Of a stretch of 64,000 nt of DNA, positions 49,012-57,984 are shown piece after piece; the stretch's first letter is position 1; every line of letters starts with the position of its first letter. This DNA is from CBDDFN01 sp965227065 (GTDB lineage: Bacteria; Pseudomonadota; Alphaproteobacteria; SPJN01): NCBI GenBank assembly GCA_965227065.1, contig CBDDFN010000020.1:496001-560000 (forward strand), read 5' to 3'. Position numbers and translations under genes: made by a program. Below the pieces are notes generated by a model. That model did not search any database. It was not told the DNA's origin and saw only the letters and a program-made list of their open reading frames with translations.

Positions 49012-49777
49012 TCCGGTTCTGCTGGTAGACAAAAAAGACGGCTATGCGGTTTTGACGCTGAACCGCCCCGACAAGATGAATTCGCTGAATGGCGCACTGC
49101 GCGCGGCACTGACCAAGGCCGTCACTGAGGCCGAAGCCGATCCGGATATCAGGGTTCTGGTGTTGACCGGGGCGGGAGAGCGGGCCTTCTGCGCCGGGCT
49201 TGACCTGAAGGAGATGGGCGCAGGCAACAGTTCGGTAGGGGATAGTGTTGCCGATGATCCGGTGCGTGCGCTGGGTAAATTTTCAGGCCCCATTGTGGGG
49301 GCGATCAACGGCGTTGCGATCACCGGCGGGTTTGAACTGGCACTGGGGTGTGATGTGCTGGTGGGCTGTGAAAACACCCGCTTTGCCGACACTCATGCCC
49401 GTGTCGGCATCATGCCCGGTTGGGGGTTGTCGCAAAAACTGTCGCGGCTGATCGGTATTTCGCGCGCCAAGGAATTGTCCTTCACGGGCAACTTTATCGG
49501 GGCTGAACAAGCCGAACGCTGGGGACTGATCAATTCGGTGGTGCCCAAGGACGAGCTTGTGGCGGCATGCGAAAAATTGGCCCAGGATATGCTGTCGGTC
49601 GATCCCGAAATGTTGCCCGTCTACAAGAAATTGATTGATGATGGCTTTGCACAAAGCTTTGATGAGGGGCTCAAGCTTGAAACAGAGCTTGCCAAGAAAA
49701 ATGCCAATGTCTCGGCCGAAGAAGTCGAAGCCCGCCGCAAGGCGGTGCAGGAGCGGGGCAAAACACAAGTGAGCTGA
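49004..49777 (+). CDS. Enoyl-CoA hydratase/isomerase-family protein
   Basis: This 257-residue crotonase-fold protein has the first oxyanion-hole motif ERAFCAGLDLKEMG near residues 61-74 and the second at GVAITGGFELALGCD near 104-118. The first catalytic Glu (Glu144 of rat hydratase) is kept in GGFELALGCD. The second (Glu164) falls at His in ADTHARVGIMPGWGLS, so normal syn-hydration is doubtful. Subgroups with this ADTHARVGxxPGWG motif are annotated as hydratases without proof. The start ATG overlaps the HpnN stop region by eight bases, so they are probably co-transcribed. Confidence 0.87.
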   Translation: MADPVLLVDKKDGYAVLTLNRPDKMNSLNGALRAALTKAVTEAEADPDIRVLVLTGAGERAFCAGLDLKEMGAGNSSVGDSVADDPVRALGKFSGPIVGAINGVAITGGFELALGCDVLVGCENTRFADTHARVGIMPGWGLSQKLSRLIGISRAKELSFTGNFIGAEQAERWGLINSVVPKDELVAACEKLAQDMLSVDPEMLPVYKKLIDDGFAQSFDEGLKLETELAKKNANVSAEEVEARRKAVQERGKTQVS

Positions 49778-49799
49778 AACTCACGCGAGAGGGGGAAGC

Positions 49800-51773
49800 A
49801 TGAAGAAAATTGCGATTGCGCTGTCGGCGCTCATTCTGCTGGGCTGCGATGACGGGGCTGTTGAACAGTCTGAAGAAGACGTCGCGCCCACCGCACAAAC
49901 CATCGCCGCCAATGAAGCGGTGGCAGGCGCGCTTTCCCTGCAAGACCAGGGCGATTTTGAAGCCGCCAACAAAGGCTTTGTCGCCAAAGATGAGCCGCTG
50001 GTTGTCAAGACCGCCGATGGCCGGATCGTCTGGGACCGCTCAACCTATGATTTTCTGGACGGTGCCGAGGCCCCCGACACGGCCAATCCCAGCCTGTGGC
50101 GGCAAGCCCAGCTCAACAATATTTATGGCCTGTTTAAAGTGGCCGAAGGCGTCTATCAGGTGCGCGGCTATGACCTCGCCAATATGACCGTGGTTGAAGG
50201 CGATAAAGGCCGCATCATAATCGACCCGCTGACCACGACGGAGACGGCGCGCGCCGCGCTTGATCTGGTGGAGCGTGAATTGGGCAAACGTCCTGTGACG
50301 GCGGTTCTGATCACCCACAGCCATATTGATCATTTCGGCGGGACCGCCGGGATTGTTGATCCCGAGGATGTCGCCTCGGGCAAGGTGCGCCTGATTGCGC
50401 CCAAAGGCTTTCTGGAAGAAGCGGCCAGCGAGAACATCATTGCCGGCATGGCGATGGGGCGGCGGGCCATGTACATGTATGGCATGCCGCTGCCGCGCGG
50501 GCCGAAGGGGCATTTGGGAACCGGACTGGGCAAAGAACCGACACGGGGAACCATCAGCCTTGTGCCGCCGACCGAGCATATCGACAAGACCGGCGAGACG
50601 CTGAGCATTGATGGCGTGGATTTCGTGTTTCAATACACACCTGAAGCCGAGGCGCCCGCGGAATTCATGTTCTTCCTGCCCGAAACCGGCGTATTTGGTG
50701 GCGCAGATGTGATTGTTCACACCATGCACAATCTCTACACATTGCGCGGGGCAAAGGTGCGCGATGCGCGCGCCTGGGCGGGCTATATCGATGAAGCCAT
50801 CCGGCTGTTTGGGCAGGGGATCGAAGTTGTCACCTCAAGCCATAACTGGCCGGTCTGGGGCAATGAAGATACCATCGCCTATATGAAGCGCCAGCGCGAT
50901 ACCTTCTTGTTCATTCACGACCAGACCTTGCGTTTCGCCAATCAGGGCTTCACGCCGCGCGAGATTGCCGAACGGGTCACGCTGCCTGAAAGCCTGACCG
51001 GCGCGTTCAGCGCACGGGGCTATTACGGGACCGTCTCGCACAATGTGAAGGCCGTCTATCAGTTCTATTTCGGCTGGTTTGATGCCAATCCCGCCAATCT
51101 TAATCCGCTGCCGCCTGAAGATGAGGCGGTCAAGATGGTCGCCTTTATGGGCGGGGCTGATGCGGTGTTGAAAAAAGCGCAGGACGAGTTCGACAATGGC
51201 GATTATCGCTTTGTGGCCAGCGTGCTCAACCATCTGGTGTTTGCCGAGCCCGGCAACAAAGCCGCGCGCCGCCTGTTGGCGCGGACCTACCGGCAGTTGG
51301 GCTATCAGGCCGAAGCGGGCCCGTGGCGCGATTTTTATCTCACCGGAGCCCAGGATCTGACCGCCCCCAACAATGACAATGTTGCGCTGTCGCCCAAGGA
51401 TATGAAGGGCATTCTGGCCCATGTGCCGATGGGCGAGTTTTTTGCGACCATGGCAACCCGGTTGAAAGCCGACAGTGCCGATGGCGAGCATATGGTGTTC
51501 AACTTCACCTTCACCGATGTTGGTGAAACCTATGTGCTGGAACTGGAAAATGCGGTCCTGCATCACCGCAAGGGCGAGCCCGACCCCGACGCCGACGCCA
51601 ATGTGACGCTGACGCGGGCCTTGTGGCTCAAGCTCGTCACCGACAGCGCCGCCTTTGACGATATTGTCGGCAATGATGAGCTTCAGATTGAAGGCAGCCG
51701 GCTCAAGCTGGTCCGCTTCATCCGCAAGTTCGAGCTGCCCGACGCGACGCCTTTCAACATTGTCACACCCTGA
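49800..51773 (+). CDS. Alkylsulfatase-type metallo-beta-lactamase-fold lipoprotein
   Basis: This 657-residue protein is of the SdsA1/BDS1 alkyl sulfatase class. The N-terminus MKKIAIALSALILLGCDDG has a lipobox with Cys16, so it is a lipoprotein. The metallo-beta-lactamase zinc motif is LITHSHIDHFGGTAG near residues 171-185. A second metal Glu is in EAEAPAEFMFFLPETGVFGG. The helical dimerisation domain has VASVLNHLVFAEPGNKAARR, then LLARTYRQLGYQAE, and the SCP2-like C-terminal domain carries FNFTFTDVGETYVLELENAV. Known members hydrolyse primary or secondary alkyl sulfates such as SDS. It starts 22 bases after the enoyl-CoA hydratase gene. Confidence 0.87.
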   Translation: MKKIAIALSALILLGCDDGAVEQSEEDVAPTAQTIAANEAVAGALSLQDQGDFEAANKGFVAKDEPLVVKTADGRIVWDRSTYDFLDGAEAPDTANPSLWRQAQLNNIYGLFKVAEGVYQVRGYDLANMTVVEGDKGRIIIDPLTTTETARAALDLVERELGKRPVTAVLITHSHIDHFGGTAGIVDPEDVASGKVRLIAPKGFLEEAASENIIAGMAMGRRAMYMYGMPLPRGPKGHLGTGLGKEPTRGTISLVPPTEHIDKTGETLSIDGVDFVFQYTPEAEAPAEFMFFLPETGVFGGADVIVHTMHNLYTLRGAKVRDARAWAGYIDEAIRLFGQGIEVVTSSHNWPVWGNEDTIAYMKRQRDTFLFIHDQTLRFANQGFTPREIAERVTLPESLTGAFSARGYYGTVSHNVKAVYQFYFGWFDANPANLNPLPPEDEAVKMVAFMGGADAVLKKAQDEFDNGDYRFVASVLNHLVFAEPGNKAARRLLARTYRQLGYQAEAGPWRDFYLTGAQDLTAPNNDNVALSPKDMKGILAHVPMGEFFATMATRLKADSADGEHMVFNFTFTDVGETYVLELENAVLHHRKGEPDPDADANVTLTRALWLKLVTDSAAFDDIVGNDELQIEGSRLKLVRFIRKFELPDATPFNIVTP

Positions 51774-51851
51774 TCCGCGGCTTTTCCTTGAACTGAAGCC
51801 TCTGCTCGCTCATTCTTTTGCACATGCGAAGACGAGCGTGAGGAGCGGCTT

Positions 51852-53591
51852 TTGGAGTTACTGGGCGAGGCTTTGATCTATCTGGCTGCGGCAGTGATTG
51901 CCGTGCCGCTCGCCGACCGGCTGGGTCTGGGGTCCGTTCTGGGCTATCTGATTGCCGGTATTCTTGTTGGGCCGACCTTTGGCCTGATTGAGGATGATTC
52001 CAGCACCGTTCGTCAGTTTGGCGAATTCGGCGTCGTGATGATGCTGTTTTTGATCGGGCTTGAGCTTCAACCCTCCATGCTGTGGCGCATGCGGACCAAG
52101 CTAATCGGGCTTGGCGGGCTGCAATTGATCGGCACAACTGCGCTGATCGGCGGGATCGCCTATGGGCTTGGCCAAACCTGGCAGGTGTCGCTCGCCATCG
52201 GTTTGATCCTGGCCTTGTCTTCAACCGCGATCGTGCTGCAGACCCTGAGTGAAAAGGGGTTGATGCGAACGCCGGGGGGCGAAGGCGCATTTTCGGTCCT
52301 GCTGACCCAGGACATTGCCGTCATCCCGATCCTGGCGGCCCTGCCATTGCTTGCCGATCCTGAGCTTCTCGCCCATGCCGGCGGGCATGGATCGGGGGGC
52401 CATGGCCATGGCGCAGGCGCGCTGGCGGGTCTGTCGGGGCCCATGCAGGCGGCTGCCATTCTTGGGGTGATTGGGTTGATCGTGGCGCTGGGCCGGTTCG
52501 TCATGCGGCCTGCCTTCCGCTATATCGCCCATGCCAAGCTGCGGGAGATTTTTACCGCCGCCTCCCTGCTGCTGATTATCGGCACGACGGTTGGGATGGA
52601 GCTGGTCGGCCTGTCGCCTGCCCTGGGCGCTTTTCTGGCCGGGGTTGTTTTGTCGTCAAGCGAGTACCGGCACGAGCTGGAAAGCGATATTGCGCCCTTC
52701 AAGGGGCTGTTCCTTGGCCTGTTCTTCATCACGGTGGGCGCCGGCATTGATTTTGATCTGTTGTCGACTGAGCCCACGCTCATATTGGGGCTCGCCCTTG
52801 CGCTGATGCTGTCCAAGCTGATCGTGCTTTATCCGCTCGGCGCAGTGTTCAAGCTTGGCGGGTCAAACCGCTGGCTGTTTGCCCTGTCCCTGGCGCAAGC
52901 GGGGGAGTTCGGCTTTGTGCTGTTTGGCTTTGCCACAGGTGCGGGGGTGCTGGGGGAAGAACTCAGCGCCATTCTGGTGGCGGCTGTGGCGTTCTCAATG
53001 CTCGGTACGCCGCTACTGTTCATCCTGTTTGACCGGGCGGTCATGCCCCGCTTCGACAAGCCCGACCGGGAACCTGATGAGGTTGAAGACACCGGCACGG
53101 TAATCATCGCAGGTGTGGGCCGCTTCGGGCAGGTGGTGAATGAGCTGTTGCGGGCTTGTGACCATGAAACCGTCGTGCTCGACCATGATGCCGATCATAT
53201 TGATGATCTGCGGCGCATGGGGGTCAAAGCCTATTATGGCGATGCGACCAGGCCTGAATTGCTGCACGCAGCGGGGATCGACAATGCCAAGGTGATTGTC
53301 GCCGCGCTTGATGACCGGACCCGGCAATTAACACTGGTGGAACATGTTCGCCGTCACCATCCGCATGTGCACATCATCGCGCGCGCCTTTGACCGCTTTC
53401 ATGTCGAGGCGCTGGAAGAAGCGGGTGCCCATCACATCGTGCGCGAGCTGTTTGAAGCCTCGCTTGATGCGGGGCGTGAAGCCTTGCGGGTGTTGGGGAT
53501 GACCGAATTTGGAGCCGATCAGATGGCGCGCGCCGCGTTGATTGATGACGCGCCGCGGCCGGACCGGGAAAAGAAGAAGCGCCGCCGCTAG
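51852..53591 (+). CDS. CPA2-family K+/Na+:H+ antiporter, KefB/KefC-like
   Basis: This 579-residue protein starts at TTG 51852 with AGGAG six bases upstream. Twelve or so membrane helices occupy residues 1-395, including LTQDIAVIPILAALPLL and the conserved ALGAFLAGVVLSSSEYRHEL. A TrkA-N (RCK) NAD-binding domain follows: GVGRFGQVVNELLRACDHET near 418 and GDATRPELLHAAGIDNAKVI. The tail is basic (REKKKRRR). A cytoplasmic or periplasmic loop at about 175-187 is His-rich (HAGGHGSGGHGHG). Such proteins exchange K+ or Na+ for protons under nucleotide or glutathione-adduct control; no KefF/KefG partner is nearby. Confidence 0.89.
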   Translation: MELLGEALIYLAAAVIAVPLADRLGLGSVLGYLIAGILVGPTFGLIEDDSSTVRQFGEFGVVMMLFLIGLELQPSMLWRMRTKLIGLGGLQLIGTTALIGGIAYGLGQTWQVSLAIGLILALSSTAIVLQTLSEKGLMRTPGGEGAFSVLLTQDIAVIPILAALPLLADPELLAHAGGHGSGGHGHGAGALAGLSGPMQAAAILGVIGLIVALGRFVMRPAFRYIAHAKLREIFTAASLLLIIGTTVGMELVGLSPALGAFLAGVVLSSSEYRHELESDIAPFKGLFLGLFFITVGAGIDFDLLSTEPTLILGLALALMLSKLIVLYPLGAVFKLGGSNRWLFALSLAQAGEFGFVLFGFATGAGVLGEELSAILVAAVAFSMLGTPLLFILFDRAVMPRFDKPDREPDEVEDTGTVIIAGVGRFGQVVNELLRACDHETVVLDHDADHIDDLRRMGVKAYYGDATRPELLHAAGIDNAKVIVAALDDRTRQLTLVEHVRRHHPHVHIIARAFDRFHVEALEEAGAHHIVRELFEASLDAGREALRVLGMTEFGADQMARAALIDDAPRPDREKKKRRR

Positions 53592-53606
53592 GGGGGGGCT
53601 TTGACG

Positions 53607-54029
53607 CTAATTCTGGCCTTCCATGCGTTGGGCGACAATCTTCAAACCCACATGACGAATGGCCGAGCCGTTGATCACTTCCATCGTCGCCGGACGCGCA
53701 GGCCGGCCGGGCAATTGCAGTGCAAGACCAAAGCGCGCCGGGGTTAACGGGCGGACCTGATAGGCGCCTGATTGGGTCTTAGACTGGCCGGTGGCCGCGT
53801 CTGTCACCGTCATCACAAAACTGCCATCGCCATGATAGGTGACAACATTCTCAAGCGTCACTTCCCCGCGGCCGGGAAAGACCTGCTTGGTGACATAATA
53901 CCAGCTGCCTTGAAGATAATTTTTGATCTCGCCCGGTGTCTTCAATGCGACCGGGACAGATTGGGCGTGTGCGGCTCCCACCACGAAGCTTGCCAGCGCC
54001 AGAACCATAACCCACCGAAACAGTTTCAT
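53607..54029 (-). CDS. Small exported protein of unknown function
   Basis: The protein is 140 residues from ATG 54029, preceded by AGAGGACAGAC; the frame continues upstream but without a ribosome-binding site. Residues 1-23 are a signal peptide ending AHA, so it is periplasmic. The mature 117 residues (TPGEIKNYLQGSWYYVTKQV, then VVTYHGDGSFVMTVTDAATG) resemble a small lipocalin-like or beta-sandwich domain with an LxGxW-type opening. No catalytic motif was found. It is convergent with the antiporter and divergent from the response regulator. Confidence 0.62.
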   Translation of the reverse strand: MKLFRWVMVLALASFVVGAAHAQSVPVALKTPGEIKNYLQGSWYYVTKQVFPGRGEVTLENVVTYHGDGSFVMTVTDAATGQSKTQSGAYQVRPLTPARFGLALQLPGRPARPATMEVINGSAIRHVGLKIVAQRMEGQN

Positions 54030-54157
54030 TGTCTGTCCTCTCTGTTGCGGCGCCCAGCTTTGCGCCGAATCTTGAAGAAAGTGTGGCAAGCCTAAACCGA
54101 AATCCGTGACGAAGCGTTAACCTTTTTTCGCCATTGTGGGGGGAAAAGGAGTGGGAC

Positions 54158-54847
54158 ATGGCGATTGCCCTTGTGGATGACAGTGATGTTCACCGCAGCG
54201 CGGTGCACCATATACTGGCCCATGATGGCCATGGTGTGGCTGAGTTTGACTCAGGCCACGCTTTTTTAGACGCCGCAGAGCAGGAGGCGGCGAGCGGTGT
54301 GCTTAATTCGCGTTATGATGTGATCTTGCTTGATTACGACATGCCCGGTTTTGACGGTTTGGCGGTGCTACAACGCATTCGCAAGATTGACCCCGCCAAT
54401 GCGGTTCCCGTTATCATGATGACCGCCCATGCCGAAGAGGTCGGGGTGGCCCGCGCGCTGGCGGCCGGTGCGTGTGACTACATTGCCAAGCCTGCCCGGC
54501 TGACCGAGTTGAAAGCGCGGGTGCACACTGCCACCCAGCTCAAGCGCGAACGCGACCGCGCCCGGATGCAAGCCCAGGAACTTGAGACCCTGAAATTTGA
54601 AGAGCCTGTGGAAGAGGGTGAAGCGGTCCGCCGTCTTGTCTTTTCCGGCGCAAGCCTGATGCGCGATGGCGATATCTTGCGCATCGCCGCCGATCTGGCC
54701 GCTGAATATCGGGTGGTTTTGGCTCCTGCCGGGCCGCGCAGTCTGGTGGTGGCGGGAGACGGTCACACGGTGTTGGAGCGCTTCACCGAAGCGCTCGCAA
54801 CCAATGTTCCTGAACTGAGCCTTACGGTTGTGCCGCTGTCAGGCTGA
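54158..54847 (+). CDS. Orphan response regulator with uncharacterised C-terminal domain
   Basis: The protein is 229 residues from the ATG at 54158, preceded by AAAAGGAGTGGGAC. The receiver domain covers about 1-125: acidic pocket Asp7-Asp8, phosphoacceptor Asp59 in ILLDYDMPGFDG, Thr89 in IMMTAHAEE and Lys111 in DYIAKPARL. A basic helix rich in Arg/Glu (QLKRERDRARMQAQELETLK, about 127-147) links to a C-terminal part of about 80 residues with no known output motif. It is not a helix-turn-helix, GGDEF or HPt domain. No histidine kinase is nearby, so its partner and target are unknown. Confidence 0.85.
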   Translation: MAIALVDDSDVHRSAVHHILAHDGHGVAEFDSGHAFLDAAEQEAASGVLNSRYDVILLDYDMPGFDGLAVLQRIRKIDPANAVPVIMMTAHAEEVGVARALAAGACDYIAKPARLTELKARVHTATQLKRERDRARMQAQELETLKFEEPVEEGEAVRRLVFSGASLMRDGDILRIAADLAAEYRVVLAPAGPRSLVVAGDGHTVLERFTEALATNVPELSLTVVPLSG

Positions 54848-57091
54848 AGCCCGAATAGTTCACGAAGATCGGGCTCGACCAGGCGCGCTGGGCTGAAGAG
54901 ACGGTGCATTCCTCATCGCCTGAGCGGTAGTCGCCATGACAGGGATTGACCTTGATGCAATTGCCATCGGCATCAAACTCGCACCGCAGATTGCCCGCAT
55001 TGATCACCTGGCTGGGCTCCTCAATCGCGCGGGCGTAATACAGCACGTCGCGTTCACCATCGAGAAAACCCTCATCGGTAAAGGAGACGGTGCAGCCTTC
55101 GGCGGAGCCTGAACAGGGCAGCACCTTCCAGGGGTCTTCAATCAGATTGGCCACCGGCTCTCCCTCATAGGATTGCGGGGCGGATCTTGATGATTTCGAC
55201 CCGGTCAATCACCCGGCGTTCTTCAGACGGATTGTAGCACTCGTTCTGGCACACATAGGCGGTGCGTTCTGCCCCCAGCGCCTGGGTGACATTTTCCGGG
55301 CAGCCCGGCTTTTGCTTGAACGAGCCTGCCGCCCGTACGGTGAAGCGCGGCGCTTCATTCAGCGCGACTTCGCTGCCCATGGGGGCAAGCCCTTCGGGCC
55401 CGTTTTCAAGATCAAACCACAACAGAATGCGCGGGCCCGACGTGGCGTAGATTTCACGCTTGTCCATGGCGTCCCAGATGCCGTTGCGGGTGCGATTTTC
55501 CGAATGAACGGCAATCAGGCCACCCGACAGGAAGAAGCCTGCCTGACGTTCCGCCTCAAGCAGCTGGAAGGCGTTGGTCGTGGAATCAAACACCTCATCA
55601 ACCGAGTTGAATGTTTGGGTTTCAACAAGCGGTGGTCCAAGTTCGGGACGCAGGGTTTGAAGATTGGCCTCGGTCATCGGGCCTGCGCCATCGGTCGTGC
55701 CGCGGCGATTGACTTCCTTATAGCCGGTACCGGGGCGGGCGGTGTGATTGTCCGACGAGCCCATGAAGCCGAATTTAAAGCGGCGGGGATTGTCGGGGGT
55801 CGTCAAAATTGGTCAGCGCCATAATATATTGCGCCGAACCGCCGGGCCGATAATTAAAGGCAGGCTGGAAACAATCCTGACATTGACCGGAATTGAGCCA
55901 GTCATCCATGGTTTCCCCTGACACGGTGACATGCCCGGCAGAGCCAGCGCGGGCATAGTCATTGCGCGCCTTGGCGGCCTTGGCCTCGCAATTGTCGAGG
56001 CCTTGCTCTTCACAGCGGGCGCGAATGATTTCGCCCGCGCGCCAGCACGACGACAGATAGCCTTCAACCGGCTCAGGACACACTGCGCTGGTGAGGTCTG
56101 CAGGATCGGTGAATTCAACCGCGCGCCAGTCGCGATACTCTTCGGAGTTGCCGTGGCCCGAATAGACCTCGATCATGGTTTGAATATCGGGATCGTGCAT
56201 GGCGCCTTTGAGCTGCTTGTCCCATGAGGATGCGGGCGGCGTGTAAAAACCCCATGTCGTGCCATGCGGAATGACGACGGAGGCATGGCCCCAGTCGCGC
56301 AGCTTGCCGAACAATTCAGCCGGTGTTGCAGCGTCTTCATAGCATTGCGGGTTGGGCATTTCGCGCACGGCCGTGTCTTGCGGACAAGTGTCTAGATTGC
56401 GCCGCTCGGCCATGAATTTGGACATGGTGTAATAGCGGTCATCGCCATCAAGCAAAATACCTGCGGCCGAAAGCCAGCGCGGGGCGGACAAGGCGCGCGC
56501 CGACTGGCTGCGCGAGGCGATGGGACGGCTGGGAATATTGGCGTCATCTAGGTCGCGCAGGATCACATTCTTATGGCCGTAATGGGTGGTGGGGTCGGTG
56601 CCCACTTGCGTCCACTCCCAGCCCAGAAAGGCAACCAGATCGGGATTGTCGGGATCACCGGCAACCGCATTGCATTGCCGGACCGTGTCGACAATCTCGC
56701 TCCAGTGTCGGTAGGGCATGTTCTCGGCATGGTCAGTGTTGGAGTAAAAATCCAGCGCCGAGCAATAGCGGGCAAAATCACACGCATCCGCCGGCGGATG
56801 GGCGCCTATGCCGCCCATCAAGGGAAGGCTGGCGGCAAACGCGTCGGTGGAAAAGGTTGTGTGGACGTGAAAGTCGCCAAACAGGATCTGTTTTTGTGAG
56901 GGGGTGGACATCGCAGCGGCGGTGCGCGCCTGATCTGCCTCGCGGCTGGCGACAAGGGCGGGGTCAACCGCTGTGCCGATAATGGTTCCAGGCTCTTCAT
57001 GGGCGCCGAAATAGCCCTCGACCATGGCGTAATAGGTGCCGTAAAGCGCAATGCCCAACGCCACAACAATCATGAATATCCAGCGCAACAT
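54822..57091 (-). pseudogene. DUF3604 protein gene interrupted by two single-base frameshifts
   Basis: Three adjoining frames make one DUF3604 protein. Piece one runs from ATG 57091 to about 55800 with a membrane anchor (MLRWIFMIVVALGIALYG), ILFGDFHVHTTFSTDAF and FYSNTDHAENMPYRHW, both typical. Piece two covers about 55800-55180 (FKFGFMGSSDNHTARPGTGY). Piece three covers about 55180-54822. Each junction is a short G run on the plus strand, five G at 55795-55799 and four G at 55177-55180. Removing one base at each restores IMALTNFDDPDNPRRFKFG and IIKIRPQSYEGEP. The repaired gene has 756 codons. Function of DUF3604 (PHP-like His/Asp motifs) is not settled. It may be a true pseudogene or sequencing error. 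Confidence 0.85.
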
Positions 57092-57201
57092 GTGATCCCC
57101 CTGATCCCGCCTGAAAATTGCCTTGCCAGAACAAAGCTGACAATTTGTCGGTTTGGGGGTTACTTTACCCAAAATCGCCCCAAACTCAACAAGGATAGGT
57201 G

Positions 57202-57963
57202 ATGCGGGACACGATCAAGGACTATGACGGGCTGGGGACACACTATTCCACCGTTCGCAAGGCAGATCGGGACATTCAAGCGCTGATCCATGCGCAACTG
57301 GGTGATGCGCGCACGGTTTTGAATATCGGCGCCGGGACCGGCAATTATGAGCCGCTGGACCGTTATGTCGTGGCGGTGGAGCCATCAATCCAGCAGCGCA
57401 GTCAAAGGCCGCGTCATCTGCCGCCGGCCCTGAACGGCACTGCCCAATCCCTTCCCTTTGATGACGGGGTGTTTGATGCCGCCATGGCGATCCTCACCGT
57501 CCATCATTGGCCTGACCCCGCTGCTGGGTTGCGTGAAGTGCGGCGCGTGACGCGTGGCCCCATTGTGGTGATGGCGTTTGACCCTGATGCCGATAGTGAA
57601 TTCTGGCTTTATCACTATCTGCCCGAAATGCGTGATGTGGAGCGCAAACGCGACACCGCTTTCGATGTGATGATCGGGGCGATGGGCAGGCATTGTGAAA
57701 TCATCCCGGTTCCGGTGCGGCGTGAGTGCACCGACCGGTTCCAGTCGGCCAATTACGCCCGGCCCGAAGAATTGCTGAAAGACGAGGTGCGCGCGGCGCA
57801 ATCGTCCTGGGTGTTTTTGCCTGAGGGGGCCGAGGCGCGCTTTGTTGCCGCCTTGAGTGATGACCTCAAATCCGGCAAATGGGATGAACAATTCGGTCAC
57901 ATGCGTGACCAGCCTTCGATCGAGACGCAGCTTCGCCTCATCGTGTCCCGCCCCGTGTCTTAA
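57202..57963 (+). CDS. Class I SAM-dependent methyltransferase
   Basis: The protein is 253 residues from ATG 57202 with AAGGATAG upstream; a GTG one codon earlier is possible. SAM motif I is TVLNIGAGTGNYEPLD near residues 36-51. The strand-2 acidic residue is in VVAVEPSIQQRSQRP. SLPFDDGVFDAAMAILTVHH and the post-motif RVTRGPIVVMAFDPD follow. It is of the Methyltransf_11 type with no recognised substrate. It is divergent from the DUF3604 gene and followed after 21 bases by a hexapeptide acyltransferase. The pair may act together on a sugar or lipid, which is inference. Confidence 0.84.
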   Translation: MRDTIKDYDGLGTHYSTVRKADRDIQALIHAQLGDARTVLNIGAGTGNYEPLDRYVVAVEPSIQQRSQRPRHLPPALNGTAQSLPFDDGVFDAAMAILTVHHWPDPAAGLREVRRVTRGPIVVMAFDPDADSEFWLYHYLPEMRDVERKRDTAFDVMIGAMGRHCEIIPVPVRRECTDRFQSANYARPEELLKDEVRAAQSSWVFLPEGAEARFVAALSDDLKSGKWDEQFGHMRDQPSIETQLRLIVSRPVS

Positions 57964-57984
57964 GACAGAATAAGAGAGTTCCGC

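Noticed and set aside
56061..56077. CCTTC-N7-CTCAGG motif encoding CPEPVEG in DUF3604, like a dispersed REP-type element
   Set aside because: It matches the widespread CCTTCGACAGGCTCAGG motif with two mismatches, but as I recall homologues have a CPxP stretch of the same length here, so an insertion is not needed.
57139..57149. GACAA-T-TTGTC palindrome before the methyltransferase at 57202
   Set aside because: Arms of five bases are too short to separate from chance in an AT-rich gap.
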